Positions 17,367 to 25,398 of a DNA stretch of 64,000 nt are shown here, piece after piece; position 1 is the first letter of the stretch, and each line of letters begins with the position of its first letter. Made by a program: the position numbers and the translations under genes. The DNA is from Streptomyces sp. JH34 (GTDB lineage: Bacteria; Actinomycetota; Actinomycetes; Streptomycetales; Streptomycetaceae): NCBI RefSeq assembly GCF_029428875.1, contig NZ_JAJSOO010000001.1, positions 1 to 64,000 on the forward strand. The letters run 5' to 3'. The notes under the pieces were generated by a model. The model was not told the origin of the DNA and searched no databases. It was given only the letters and a program-made list of their open reading frames with translations.

Positions 17367-17497
17367 CGCTCTCTGAACGTAGGCCGCTGGTACGGCGGGT
17401 CGAGAAGCCGGACGATACCGGCACCGCGATCTTAGTAGCTACGCAGTTTCCGCACCCTGGACAGCTCCGTGACCAGCAGTTACGGGACAGCCCTTAC

Positions 17498-18542
17498 GAG
17501 CTCGTGCACGGTTAGCGGTGAGACGTCGAGCGCGGATCGGCGATCATGGCTGCGTGGTGGGGAACGTGACGCGCACAGCAATCATCAGCGACCGGAGGAT
17601 CACGGGCTTGTCGCCCGCTGTGATCGCTGAACTTGTTGCTGAGGTGGGCCCGTTGTGGCATGAGCGGCACCAGGCCAGGCTTGCGTCCAGGCCGCGGAAG
17701 CGTGCCGTGGGCGCTGGCGCGAAGCACCAGATGGTGTTCGTCGACCGGCTCCTGGCCACGCTGGTGCACCTTCGCCATGGGGTTACTCATGAGGTACTGG
17801 CCTGCTGGTTCGGTGTGGACCGCTCGACCGTCACCCGGGCTGTCGGTGAGGTGCGACCCCCGCTCGCCGAGCGAGGGTCCACCGTCAGCCCCGACGTGCG
17901 GCTGCGAACTCTGGCTGAGGTCGTGGAGCATCTCGGCCAGACCGGGAAGACGGGCATCATCGACGGCACCGAGATCCGGGTCCGCCGCCCGGCCGTCGGC
18001 CGCAAGGACCGAGACAGGTTCATCTCCGGCAAGAACAAGCAGAACGCCGTGAAGGCCATGGTGTTCACCGACGGGGACGGACGGCTGCTGTTCTGCAGCC
18101 CGACCAAGCCCGGAAGCTGCGCGGACATCACCCACGCCCGCGAGTTAGGGCTGGTCAAGCTCCTGACCGACGGTCCAGCGGTCGAGATCCTCGCCGATGC
18201 CGGCTACCAAGGACTCGGAGCACAGACCGGCGGACGCGTCGTGACGCCCCCGCACCGCAAGTTCAAGAAGAACGCCCCGGACTGGTACGAGGAGATACAC
18301 GAGCGCCAGCGCAAAACGCACTCCTCACGCCGCATCCGGGTCGAGCACGGCATCGCCCACCTGAAGAACTGGCGGGCACTGGCTCGCCACGTCGGCCGCC
18401 GCGAGCACATGGACGACACCGTCCAAGCCATCGCCGGCCTGCTGTCCCAGCAACAGACCGCAGACCGGATCCTGGCGTGGCAGACGTGAGCACCGAGGCC
18501 CCCGGCTCTTCGACGTCTCACCGCTAACCGTGCACGAGCTCG
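17498..18542 (+). mobile_element. IS5-family insertion sequence with TTA target duplication
   Basis: About 33-bp terminal inverted repeats begin CGAGCTCGTGCACGG (left, 17498-17530) and are mirrored at 18510-18542. TTA occurs directly outside both ends (17495-17497 and 18543-18545), the 3-bp duplication expected of some IS5 groups. One intact transposase gene lies inside. It inserted 4 bp outside the left end of the decayed transposon at 16790-17491. Confidence 0.88.
17554..18489 (+). CDS. IS5-family transposase, intact
   Basis: A 311-residue transposase. The N-terminal half has a helix-turn-helix (THEVLACWFGVDRSTVTRAVGEV). The DDE core reads IIDGTEIRVRRP, LADAGYQGLG and RVEHGIAHLKNWRAL. GTG 17554 is preferred to an earlier ATG at 17518, which lies within the inverted repeat. 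The frame is unbroken, so the element could be active. Confidence 0.9.
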   Translation: MVGNVTRTAIISDRRITGLSPAVIAELVAEVGPLWHERHQARLASRPRKRAVGAGAKHQMVFVDRLLATLVHLRHGVTHEVLACWFGVDRSTVTRAVGEVRPPLAERGSTVSPDVRLRTLAEVVEHLGQTGKTGIIDGTEIRVRRPAVGRKDRDRFISGKNKQNAVKAMVFTDGDGRLLFCSPTKPGSCADITHARELGLVKLLTDGPAVEILADAGYQGLGAQTGGRVVTPPHRKFKKNAPDWYEEIHERQRKTHSSRRIRVEHGIAHLKNWRALARHVGRREHMDDTVQAIAGLLSQQQTADRILAWQT

Positions 18543-18613
18543 TTACGAGCTGGTGTACGACGCCCCGCCCTGCCCGGCATGCTGGGACCAGCGTGCAGCC
18601 GCACCCTGGAGAA

Positions 18614-18825
18614 ATGAGCGCGCCGATAGTCATATTCACCGCCCCTCGCCCACGGGCGGGCGCCGGGTCACCATCCGCGGGCAGATCGCCGGGCTCGCGC
18701 AAGACGACCAGGACGTCACCGAGTTCCTGCGGCGGACCGGGCTCCCGAACGCGGACCAGCTGCTCGACCAGCCGGAATGGGTGGAGTGGCGGGGCGGACG
18801 TGCGGCCAGCCCCGCAGTCTCCCGC
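18614..18825 (+). pseudogene. MSAPIVIH-type small gene, copy 1, frameshifted
   Basis: This resembles the intact 69-codon gene at 24653. The ATG at 18614 and the first codons (MSAPIVI) are present, but two extra bases after GTCAT shift the frame. The rest (HRPSPTGGRRVTIRGQIAGLAQDDQDVTEFLRR) reads in another frame through the conserved WVEWRGGRA. It follows the right end of the IS5 element. Confidence 0.7.
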
Positions 18826-18878
18826 CGCCGGAGCGTCCAAGACAGCCCGCCGTCAACCCCGGTGGACGCAGCGAGCGG

Positions 18879-19667
18879 TCAGCGCATCGCGTTGATGGCG
18901 TACACGGCGCCGAGCGCGGCAGCGAGTGTGCCCAGGAGCAGGCGGAGGAAGGTCTCGGGCAGGCGGGGCTGAAGGCGGGCACCGAGGTATCCCCCGACGA
19001 GGCCGCCCGCGCCGCAACTGAGCCCGAGAGCCCAGTCGGGGGCAACGTCGCCGCTGTGCGTCAGCGCCAGCAGGGCGTAGGTGGCGGCTCCGACCACCGA
19101 TGTGGCGAAGGTGGAGGCGAGCGCGGCCGGGGCGACCCTGGCCATGGGCATCCCGCGGCCGACGAGAACGGGGCCGAGGATCGAGCCGCCGCCGATGCCG
19201 TAGATGCCACCGACGATCCCGACGGCGAGCGCCAGAGCGGTCACCGTGCGGCGTGAAGGCTCCGGGCGTGGGTGGTCCGCGGGTGGGGGGCGGAGCGTCC
19301 GGATGAGCAGCCAGATGCCGAGCGGCAGTAGCAGCGCGGCGACCAGGAGCCGGAAGAGTGCCGGGCCGGGGAGGGCGAAGACACGGACGAGGGCGCCAAG
19401 GACGACGCCCGGCAGCGTGCCGAGCACCAGCCGGCGTACGAGCGGCCCCCTCAAAGCGCCGTCACGCCGGTAGCGCAGGAGGGCGCCGGGCCCGGCGACC
19501 ACGTTGTAGAGCAGGTTCGTGGGGGTGACGGCCGGACTGGGCACGGCGAAGACACTGAGCTGCACCGGCAGCAGGAACACCGCACCGGACACCCCGACCG
19601 GCGCGGTCACCGTGGCGATCAGCAACCCCACCGCAAGACCGGCCGCACCCAACTCCCACCCCACCAT
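18879..19667 (-). CDS. TauE/SafE family permease (sulfite exporter-like)
   Basis: A 262-residue membrane protein with about eight hydrophobic helices in two related halves. The first half begins ATVTAPVGVSGAVFLLPV and contains TNLLYNVVAGPGALLRY; the second has VGIVGGIYGIGGGSILGPVL. These are the glycine-rich repeats typical of TauE/SafE proteins, which move sulfite, sulfonates or other anions. ATG 19667 is chosen because the upstream residues are hydrophilic and non-conserved. No sulfur metabolism gene is nearby, so the substrate is open. Confidence 0.88.
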   Translation of the reverse strand: MVGWELGAAGLAVGLLIATVTAPVGVSGAVFLLPVQLSVFAVPSPAVTPTNLLYNVVAGPGALLRYRRDGALRGPLVRRLVLGTLPGVVLGALVRVFALPGPALFRLLVAALLLPLGIWLLIRTLRPPPADHPRPEPSRRTVTALALAVGIVGGIYGIGGGSILGPVLVGRGMPMARVAPAALASTFATSVVGAATYALLALTHSGDVAPDWALGLSCGAGGLVGGYLGARLQPRLPETFLRLLLGTLAAALGAVYAINAMR

Positions 19668-19789
19668 GCCCCCGCGCCGCTCAGACCCGACTCGAACCCC
19701 GGCCCGCAGCATAGATCCGGCCCCGGAATACATCGGTACCGCGGCTTCCGTGGCACAGAGGCCTGCGCGCAGCATCGAGCTACGACGCG

Positions 19790-20050
19790 AAACGCCCCGC
19801 CCCCGGCAGCTTGCGATGCCGAGGGCATGCGCTTGGTGCCCACGTGATGCTCAGGCGGGCCAACCGACCGAGGGCACGTAGCTGTAGGCGTCGCACTCGG
19901 ACCCGAGGTCCTCGATGACGATGCCCCACGGCGTCGACTTCGTCGAAGTCGACGTTCATCCAAGCATCGACCTCGCGGTCCCAGACGCCACGCACGTTGA
20001 GGCTGCGGCTGGACAGGTCCCGCTGGTACCGGCCACTTCACGTTCCGGGC
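19790..20050 (-). pseudogene. tpg (terminal protein) C-terminal remnant
   Basis: The minus strand reads LSSRSLNVRGVWDREVDAWMN-type sequence, matching the last third of the intact Tpg encoded at 31879-32454. Further matches follow in shifted frames. The 3' flank, including the hairpin after the gene, is also shared (compare 31815-31990). The N-terminal two-thirds are gone. This shows that a second tpg-bearing segment once lay here. Confidence 0.8.
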
Positions 20051-20092
20051 GTCGCCCCGATGTGCCGTGGCCTGCTGGGCGTCGCAGGCTGG

Positions 20093-20190
20093 AGAGATAC
20101 GCGCGCCGATCGTCATTCACCGGCCCTCGCCCACGGGCGGGCGGCGGGTCACCATCCGGGGTCAGATCGCCGGGCTCGCGCATGGCGCAA
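20093..20190 (+). pseudogene. MSAPIVIH-type small gene, copy 2, start lost and truncated
   Basis: The upstream GCTGGAGAG and the codons after the start match the intact copy at 24653, but ATGAG has become ATACG, destroying the start. Similarity ends after GQIAGLAHG, where unrelated alanine-rich sequence with CCGCACTCCG repeats (20240-20270) follows. Confidence 0.7.
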
Positions 20191-20366
20191 CCTCGCCATC
20201 GGCGTCCACCATCAAGACGGCCACACCAACATCGCCGCCGCACTCCGCCGCACTCCGCCGCACTCCGCCGCAACGGACGGGACCACCAGCGGCCCCTCAC
20301 CGCCCTCGGGCTGATCTGACGAATCCGGACACAAGGTCACTTCTCAAAGACCCTGGCCACCCTGGG

Positions 20367-21194
20367 TCAGAGGCTCTTCAGTGCAGCGGCGCTGGGGCTG
20401 CCGGGTTCTGCCGTGTACATCACCAGGGAGAAACTCGAGCCGGGCAGACTGAGGGTGTGCCGGTCAATTTCCAGCTCGCCCAGTGCGGGGTGAAGCAGGT
20501 TTTTTCGCACGCTGGGCATGGGGCGCACAGCGTGGTTACGCCAGCTGCTCGCAAAATCTGGATCGTGGGTTGCGAACTCGTTGATTAGCTCTGCGAGCAC
20601 ATTGTCTGTGGGGTACCGGACGCTGGCTGCGCGCAATTGAGCGGCTGCCTGTTGAGAGAAATCGGACTCAGAACCGGGGGCACCGGTGCAGAGGGTGTTA
20701 CGGAACCTGATCGAGATGCGGGTGACGTTGCGCTGGTCAGGTGTAAGACGAGAGAAGTCTGTAATCAAGGTTGCGGCTGCTGCGTTCCAGGCGACGACGT
20801 CTTGCCGGTCGTTGACGATGTAGGCGGGGATGCCGTTAAGTCTGCCGAGTAGCTGTTGGGCATCCTCGGGTACGTGCTCTGGCGCGCCGTCGTTCTCCGT
20901 CGGCAGCAGTTGCCCGGCCAAGCGGGCCAGATGGTCACGCTCTGCTTCAGTGAGCTGGAGAGCTGTCGCGAGCGCAGACAGCACCTGCGGTGAGGGGCGG
21001 GGTGCCCGTGCCTGTTCCAGCCGTTCGTAGTAGCTCACCGACACCTGTGCCAGGGCGGCTACTTCTTCGCGGCGCAATCCGGGTGTGCGACGAGCGCGCC
21101 GGCTTGGTGGAAACGTCGCTTCGGCCGGCGCATCTTCTGGTCGCAGATCCTCGCGGCGGCGGCGGAGAAAGTCTGCGAGTTCCTGTCTACTCAC
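20367..21194 (-). CDS. XRE-family regulator with MmyB-like ligand domain
   Basis: A 275-residue transcription factor. An N-terminal XRE helix-turn-helix (RREEVAALAQVSVSYYERLEQ, about residues 42-62) is followed by a C-terminal MmyB-like domain (AYIVNDRQDVVAWNAAA.., HPALGELEIDRHTLSLPGSSF) thought to bind fatty-acid-like ligands. It is divergent from a SnoaL-like/NmrA operon 129 bp away, the usual arrangement in which it represses that operon. A paralogue with the same gene order is at 56060. Confidence 0.9.
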   Translation of the reverse strand: MSRQELADFLRRRREDLRPEDAPAEATFPPSRRARRTPGLRREEVAALAQVSVSYYERLEQARAPRPSPQVLSALATALQLTEAERDHLARLAGQLLPTENDGAPEHVPEDAQQLLGRLNGIPAYIVNDRQDVVAWNAAAATLITDFSRLTPDQRNVTRISIRFRNTLCTGAPGSESDFSQQAAAQLRAASVRYPTDNVLAELINEFATHDPDFASSWRNHAVRPMPSVRKNLLHPALGELEIDRHTLSLPGSSFSLVMYTAEPGSPSAAALKSL

Positions 21195-21323
21195 TGTTCC
21201 ATGCTGTCACAGGAGAGGCAGCTGAGCCTCGCACTGTCGGTCCGGGGCTTAGCTGTCCGTTCCGCGCCAACAGATCTGCTGTGCATGGTGGTCTGGTCGT
21301 TTTGTCGAGTACGAGGAGGACTG

Positions 21324-21764
21324 ATGTCCAGCACGCCTCAGGAAATTTTTCGCCGCATGATCGACTTGATGCTGGTCAAAGATATGAATGCGGTGGCAGA
21401 TCTGTGGGCGCCTGACGGAATTGCAGAATTCCCTTTCGCGGCCGGGGGCTCCCCTCGCGTTCTCCGCGGACGCGAGGAGGTACGCGCCTACCTCGCTCAC
21501 TATCCGGAGCTGATGGACATGAAGGAGGTGGCCGCGCTCACCGTGCGGCCCACGGAGCAAACGGACACTGTCGTGGTGGAGTGGACGGCGACCGGCCGCA
21601 CTGTGGCCACCTCCCAGCCCTACCGTCTGGACTACATCGTGGTTCTCACGGTCCGCGACGGGCTGATCGCTCTGTTTCGGGATTACTGGAGCCCGCTGTC
21701 GGCGGCCGCCGCTGCCGGGAATCTCGCCGGGCTGATCGACTCGCTCGAAAGGAAGGACGCCTGA
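21324..21764 (+). CDS. SnoaL-like / NTF2-fold protein
   Basis: A 146-residue cone-shaped NTF2-like protein (EIFRRMIDLMLVKDMNAVADLWAPDGIAEFPFA.., RDGLIALFRDYWSPL). Members are small isomerases, cyclases or hydrolases, or carry no known activity. ATG 21324 follows GAGGAGG. Its stop overlaps the start of the next gene (TGATG), so the two are translationally coupled. Confidence 0.88.
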   Translation: MSSTPQEIFRRMIDLMLVKDMNAVADLWAPDGIAEFPFAAGGSPRVLRGREEVRAYLAHYPELMDMKEVAALTVRPTEQTDTVVVEWTATGRTVATSQPYRLDYIVVLTVRDGLIALFRDYWSPLSAAAAAGNLAGLIDSLERKDA

Positions 21765-22606
21765 TGTCGGGAGTGCTCGTGACCGGAGGAACCGGCAAGA
21801 CCGGCAAGACGCTGGTGCAAGTCCTCCGCAACGATGGTGTGCAGGCCCGTGTCGCCAGCCGGAGCCCAGCCGCAGCCGGCCCCGATGCAATCCGCTTCGA
21901 CTGGAATGACCCGACCACCTTCGGACCTGCGCTCGACGGGATGGACCGGGTCTTCCTGCTTCCGCCGGTGGACAGTGTGGACCCGCTGCCGCTAGTCGAG
22001 CCCTTCCTGCGCCAAGCGCAGCGGGCCGGTATCCGGCGCCTGGTGATGCTCGGCTCCGCCATTGTGCTGCCGAACGCGCCCAGCGCTGTAGAGATGGCCG
22101 CTCAGGTTCGGGCTCTTCCCGGAGGTGTCGTACTCCGCGCGTCCGGCTTCATGCAGAACTTCCTGCGCCCGCACCCACTGGCCGAACATATCCATCGACT
22201 CGGTGAGATCCGCACCGCAGCCGGTGATGGCGAGCTGGGATGGGTCGACGCGCGAGACATCGCGGCCAGTGCTGCCGCCCTGTTGGCTGACCTGGATATG
22301 GACGCTCGAAGCGACTACCTGATCACCGGACCGCACGGGATGAGCTATCCACAGGCCGCGCAGATCATCACCGCGCAGACCGGCAGACAGGTTCGGGTGG
22401 AGCGTATTACGGAGGAGGAACAGGCTGCCGCCTACCGCGCCTCCGGAATGCCGGCCGAGTTCGCTGATGCCCTTGCCGCCGTCGAGCGCGGAATAAAGAT
22501 GGGACGCGAAGACCAGGTCAGCACCGCGGTGCTCGATCTGACCGGCCGCCCGCCGCGCGCCTTTGCCGAATTCGTCTCCGACCACGCGTCCGAGTGGACA
22601 CAGTAG
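21764..22606 (+). CDS. NmrA-like NAD(P)-binding oxidoreductase
   Basis: A 280-residue atypical short-chain dehydrogenase. The dinucleotide-binding loop VTGGTGKTGKTLVQVL is at the N-terminus. It lacks an obvious YxxxK pair and has the NmrA-type regions RLVMLGSAIV and LRASGFMQNFLRPH. Such proteins act as NAD(P)H-dependent reductases (quinone, azo dye) or redox sensors. Coupled to the SnoaL-like gene, it is probably controlled by the divergent XRE regulator. Confidence 0.88.
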   Translation: MSGVLVTGGTGKTGKTLVQVLRNDGVQARVASRSPAAAGPDAIRFDWNDPTTFGPALDGMDRVFLLPPVDSVDPLPLVEPFLRQAQRAGIRRLVMLGSAIVLPNAPSAVEMAAQVRALPGGVVLRASGFMQNFLRPHPLAEHIHRLGEIRTAAGDGELGWVDARDIAASAAALLADLDMDARSDYLITGPHGMSYPQAAQIITAQTGRQVRVERITEEEQAAAYRASGMPAEFADALAAVERGIKMGREDQVSTAVLDLTGRPPRAFAEFVSDHASEWTQ

Positions 22607-22639
22607 TGCCCGAACAGCAGTAAACGGGTGAAGTGGCTG

Positions 22640-22985
22640 GGCAGGCATGCGCACACGTACGCGGCGGTGTAGCCCTGGGCGGGGGGCGGTGCGGAGGCGG
22701 AGACTGCAGGTCGTGGCGCCACGCCCCGCGTCTTTCCGGTTTTCGAGGGGCAGAGCGCTTCTTGTTCTTGGAGGGGAAGGCGCGGGAGCGGTCGTCCTGT
22801 CGATCAGCTCGGGAGTCCGGTCTGCGGTCGGCAGACCTCGCATGGCTCGATGTCCGGTTCGGCGAGCGCCACCAGGGCGTCCTCGCGGGAGATCAGGCCC
22901 ACTTGGTCGGGGTAGGTGGCGCAGCCTCCGCGGTGGAGCAGGGCGGTGGACGAGGAGCGCTGCGTTCGGATCTTCCAGGACATAG
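22640..22985 (-). pseudogene. DUF6233-like gene remnant
   Basis: The minus strand from 22985 encodes WKI-type sequence, then ATYPDQVGLISREDALVALAEPDIEPCEVCRPQTGLPS, matching the 3' half of the gene at 24914-25249. Here the C-terminal CEVC motif is intact but the N-terminal helical half is missing. Left of it is a scrap of the 3' end of the MSAPIVIH-type gene (AHTYAAV), so the same two-gene module was copied here and trimmed. Confidence 0.65.
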
Positions 22986-22998
22986 CGACGCTTACCCC

Positions 22999-23370
22999 CT
23001 ACACCTGATACCGGCGGTGTCTGCCGACATGCTCAGCGGTCAGTGCTGCGGGTTTCGCCGGCGCGGCGTATTCGGCGTTGATGCGTTGTGCTTCCTCGAG
23101 CTGGTCTTCGAGGATGATGATTCTGCAGGCTGCCTCGATGGGGGTGCCCTGGTCGACGAGTTCCCGGGCGCGGGCCGCGATGCGGAGCTGGTAGCGGGAG
23201 TAGCGGCGGTGTCCGCCTGCGGAGCGGAGTGGGGTGATGAGGCGTGCTTCGCCGATGGCGCGGAGGAAGCCCTGGGTGGTGTTGAGCATTTCGGCTGCGC
23301 GGCCCATGGTGCAGGCGGGGTAGTCGTCGTCATCGAGACGTCCCAGGGAGTCGCCTGCTGTCACTTGCAC
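22999..23370 (-). CDS. MerR-like transcriptional regulator
   Basis: A 123-residue protein with a winged helix-turn-helix of MerR type: CTMGRAAEMLNTTQGFLRAIGEARLITPLRSAGGHRRYSRYQL. A short helical C-terminus follows (IEAACRIIILEDQLEEAQRI). It has no cysteine cluster for metal binding and no long ligand domain. A perfect 13-bp hairpin lies just upstream of its start. Closely similar small MerR proteins are common in Streptomyces accessory regions. Confidence 0.8.
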   Translation of the reverse strand: MQVTAGDSLGRLDDDDYPACTMGRAAEMLNTTQGFLRAIGEARLITPLRSAGGHRRYSRYQLRIAARARELVDQGTPIEAACRIIILEDQLEEAQRINAEYAAPAKPAALTAEHVGRHRRYQV

Positions 23371-23390
23371 CTCTTCTGCGAGCGCGTGGA

Positions 23391-23422
23391 GGGGCCCCGG
23401 TGCCGTGTTGCACCGGGGCCCC
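23391..23422. terminator. Strong GC hairpin
   Basis: Perfect 13-bp stem: GGGGCCCCGGTGC (23391-23403) pairs with 23410-23422 around a 6-nt loop. No T-run follows on the plus strand. It lies 21 bp upstream of the MerR-like start, so it may be a terminator insulating that gene or an operator. Confidence 0.6.
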
Positions 23423-23891
23423 GAAGGACTGTTACACCATCTGCCGGCTTGGCTCGTGCGCCGGCCTGTTGTTTCCGCTGGCCCGACCTGTTCGGTGTCG
23501 GGAGTGCGGGGATCGCGGTTGCTTGACCGGAGACCACCTCACTATCGATGTCCTGCGGTACCCGGACCCGCGTGGCGTCCGGGCGATCCTGATGGCACCT
23601 CGATCCTCCGTTCATCCCTCTGGTGCCACTTACTCACATGCCGGTACTGCGCACTGCTGAGTGACCTTGTCCAAGCGTCACCTCTCCGGCAGCCAGCCCC
23701 GTCACCCGTCCTGCTTCTGCGGGCGGGATCGCCCAAGGTCAGGGCCGCCCGGCCGGCACACGGGCGAAGGCCCGCGTAGCCCGAGCCTTCGCCGTACACG
23801 GGGCCCCCGGCCCGGCGACCGCTGCACCTAAGATCCCGGACATGTGGGTCGCGAATGAACGGGTGCACGCAACGGTTCACGGGGTAAACGT
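23423..23891. other. Non-coding stretch
   Basis: No convincing gene: frames in both directions lack conserved patterns and codon bias. The stretch ends just upstream of the HATPase gene and should contain its promoter, which I cannot define. Confidence 0.35.
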
Positions 23892-24392
23892 GTGGCCTCG
23901 ATCGTTCTGGGAGGGCGCAGTGTGGTGCCGGTCCGACGCGATAATCAGCCCTTGAGCGGCCGCCCGGTGATCGCGGCTGTTTCCTTCGTCGGTGATGAGC
24001 CGGTTTCCCATGCCCGGCACGCTGCCCGGGATTTCGTGAGCGAGTTGCAGGCCGTCCACGGGATCCCGGTATCCGACCGCGCGATGGGCAGCATCCAGCT
24101 CGTGGTCAGCGAGCTCGTCACCAACACGCGCAAATACGCCCCCGGCCCCTGCCTGCTCAACCTCGAACTGGCCGACGGAGCTATGGAGATCGGCGTCTGG
24201 GACACCGAATCCACCCTCCCCGTGCCCCAGAGCCCCGACCCCGGCCGGGTCGGACAACACGGCCTGGAAATCGTCATCGCCCTCAGCCGCAGCTTCGAAA
24301 TGCACCGCGAACCCGTAGGCAAACGCATCAAAGCCACCATCACACTCACCGACAAACCCACCGAAAACCCAGCAAAACACCAGCTCCACTAA
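23892..24392 (+). CDS. HATPase-type regulator (RsbW/SpoIIAB-like)
   Basis: A 166-residue single-domain GHKL ATP-binding protein. The N-box reads ELVTNTRKYAPG, the G1 region IGVWDTE, and the G2 region GQHGLEIVIALS. Streptomyces encodes many such anti-sigma-factor-like kinases, which phosphorylate anti-anti-sigma partners or sequester sigma factors. GTG 23892 is the only start that gives the full domain. No sigma factor or antagonist is adjacent. Confidence 0.85.
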   Translation: MASIVLGGRSVVPVRRDNQPLSGRPVIAAVSFVGDEPVSHARHAARDFVSELQAVHGIPVSDRAMGSIQLVVSELVTNTRKYAPGPCLLNLELADGAMEIGVWDTESTLPVPQSPDPGRVGQHGLEIVIALSRSFEMHREPVGKRIKATITLTDKPTENPAKHQLH

Positions 24393-24652
24393 CACCACCC
24401 ACCCCGAGGCCAGAGCAACAAGGGACACAAACGGCGACACCGCGAAGTCACGCCGAAACGCCGGGCGGCCTCTACACAGACGCCGGCCTTTACGGAGCGG
24501 TTGGTGACTCGAGCGCGGTCAAGATACGGCTGACGTCGGCCGTGCCGGTGCTCTCCCGCATGACGAGCCGACGGGCGATGTCGGCGCTGGCTTCACTTTC
24601 CGCCCCCGCACCCCGGGGTGCCATGGCCTGCTGGGCGTCGCAGGCTGGAGAG

Positions 24653-24862
24653 ATGAGCGCGCCGATCGTCATTCACCGGCCCTCGCCCACGGGCGGGCGG
24701 CGGGTCACCATCCGGGGTCAGATCGCCAGGCTCGCGCACGATGACCAGGACGTCACCGAGTTCCTGCGCCGGGCCGGGCTCCCGGACGCGGAACGGCTGC
24801 TCGACCAGCCGGAATGGGTGGAGTGGCGGGGCGGTCGTGCACACACCTACGCGGCGGCGTAG
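24653..24862 (+). CDS. MSAPIVIH-type small protein, intact copy
   Basis: A 69-residue protein starting at ATG 24653 behind CTGGAGAG: VTIRGQIARLAHDDQDVTEFLRRAGLPDAERLLDQPEWVEWRGG. It looks like a short helical plus tail protein of unknown role. Two broken copies lie at 18614 and 20093, and a 3' scrap at about 22645. In three of the four places it neighbours a DUF6233-like gene or a tpg remnant, so it belongs to a recurrent plasmid-type module. Confidence 0.65.
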   Translation: MSAPIVIHRPSPTGGRRVTIRGQIARLAHDDQDVTEFLRRAGLPDAERLLDQPEWVEWRGGRAHTYAAA

Positions 24863-24913
24863 CTCCGGGCAGGGGCGGTGTGCGGCGCCGGGGCGGACGC
24901 CCTGCCGGTCAGC

Positions 24914-25249
24914 TCAGGAGTCCGGTCTGGGGTCGGCAGACCTCGCACGGCTGTCCGGCTCTGCGAGCTCCACTATGGCGTCCTCGCGGGAGATCAGGCC
25001 CACTTGGTCCGGGTAGGTGGCGCAGCCGCCGCGGTGGAGCAGTGCGTTGGACGAGGAGCGCTGCGGCTGGATCTTCCAGGACTTTTCGGCGCGTGCTCGC
25101 TCGCGGCGGGCTTGTTCCTGGGCTTGCTGGATCTCGAGTTCCCGGACGCGGCGTTCGGTCTGTCCGACCTGCCAGCGCAGCCAGTCCAGCAGGGCCCGGT
25201 TCTTCTCCAGGTCGCTGATGGCGTCGGGGGTCGGGGTGTCGTCGGGCAT
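24914..25249 (-). CDS. DUF6233-like protein with damaged C-terminus
   Basis: A 111-residue protein: a charged coiled-coil helix (LDWLRWQVGQTERRVRELEIQQAQEQARRER) followed by LHRGGCATYPDQVGLISREDAIVELAEPD. In the copy at 22640 the end continues to EPCEVCRPQTGL, a probable metal-binding CxxC. Here a 4-bp deletion replaces that with an arginine/serine tail, so the motif is lost. The start follows the stop of the next gene by two bases, indicating an operon. The function of the family is unknown. Confidence 0.65.
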   Translation of the reverse strand: MPDDTPTPDAISDLEKNRALLDWLRWQVGQTERRVRELEIQQAQEQARRERARAEKSWKIQPQRSSSNALLHRGGCATYPDQVGLISREDAIVELAEPDSRARSADPRPDS

Positions 25250-25251
25250 GG

Positions 25252-25398
25252 CTAGGCGGCGGGGGTGTCGTGGGCGTGCTTGAGGGCGGTACGGACCTCT
25301 ACGCGGTCCGGGCCGGACAACGTGGCCCAGTAGGGGTGTGTCAGGACTTGGGTGGTCAGCTCCAGGATGCGGGCCCGGTAGGCGGCACGGCGGTCATC
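25252..25398 (-). pseudogene. 3' fragment of a conserved small protein
   Basis: The minus strand reads YRARILELTTQVLTHPYW, then ATLSGPDRVEVRTALKHAHDTPAA, and stops at 25252, two bases before the DUF6233-like start. The 5' part is missing where the terpene synthase gene begins to overlap. This marks the boundary at which the terpenoid locus joins plasmid-type DNA. Confidence 0.6.

Larger units (their letters stand above)
16790..17491 (-). mobile_element. Decayed relative of the 14430 transposon, different cargo
   Basis: Read on the minus strand, CTGTCCCGTAA (17481-17491) matches the left end of the complete transposon. 535 bp further on, at 16955, the same GTG start and transposase N-terminus appear; the spacing in the intact element is 530 bp. 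The slot between is filled by an unrelated gene (17007-17366). The transposase is cut off near 16790 and no right end is visible. An IS5-type element has inserted just outside the left end. Confidence 0.8.
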
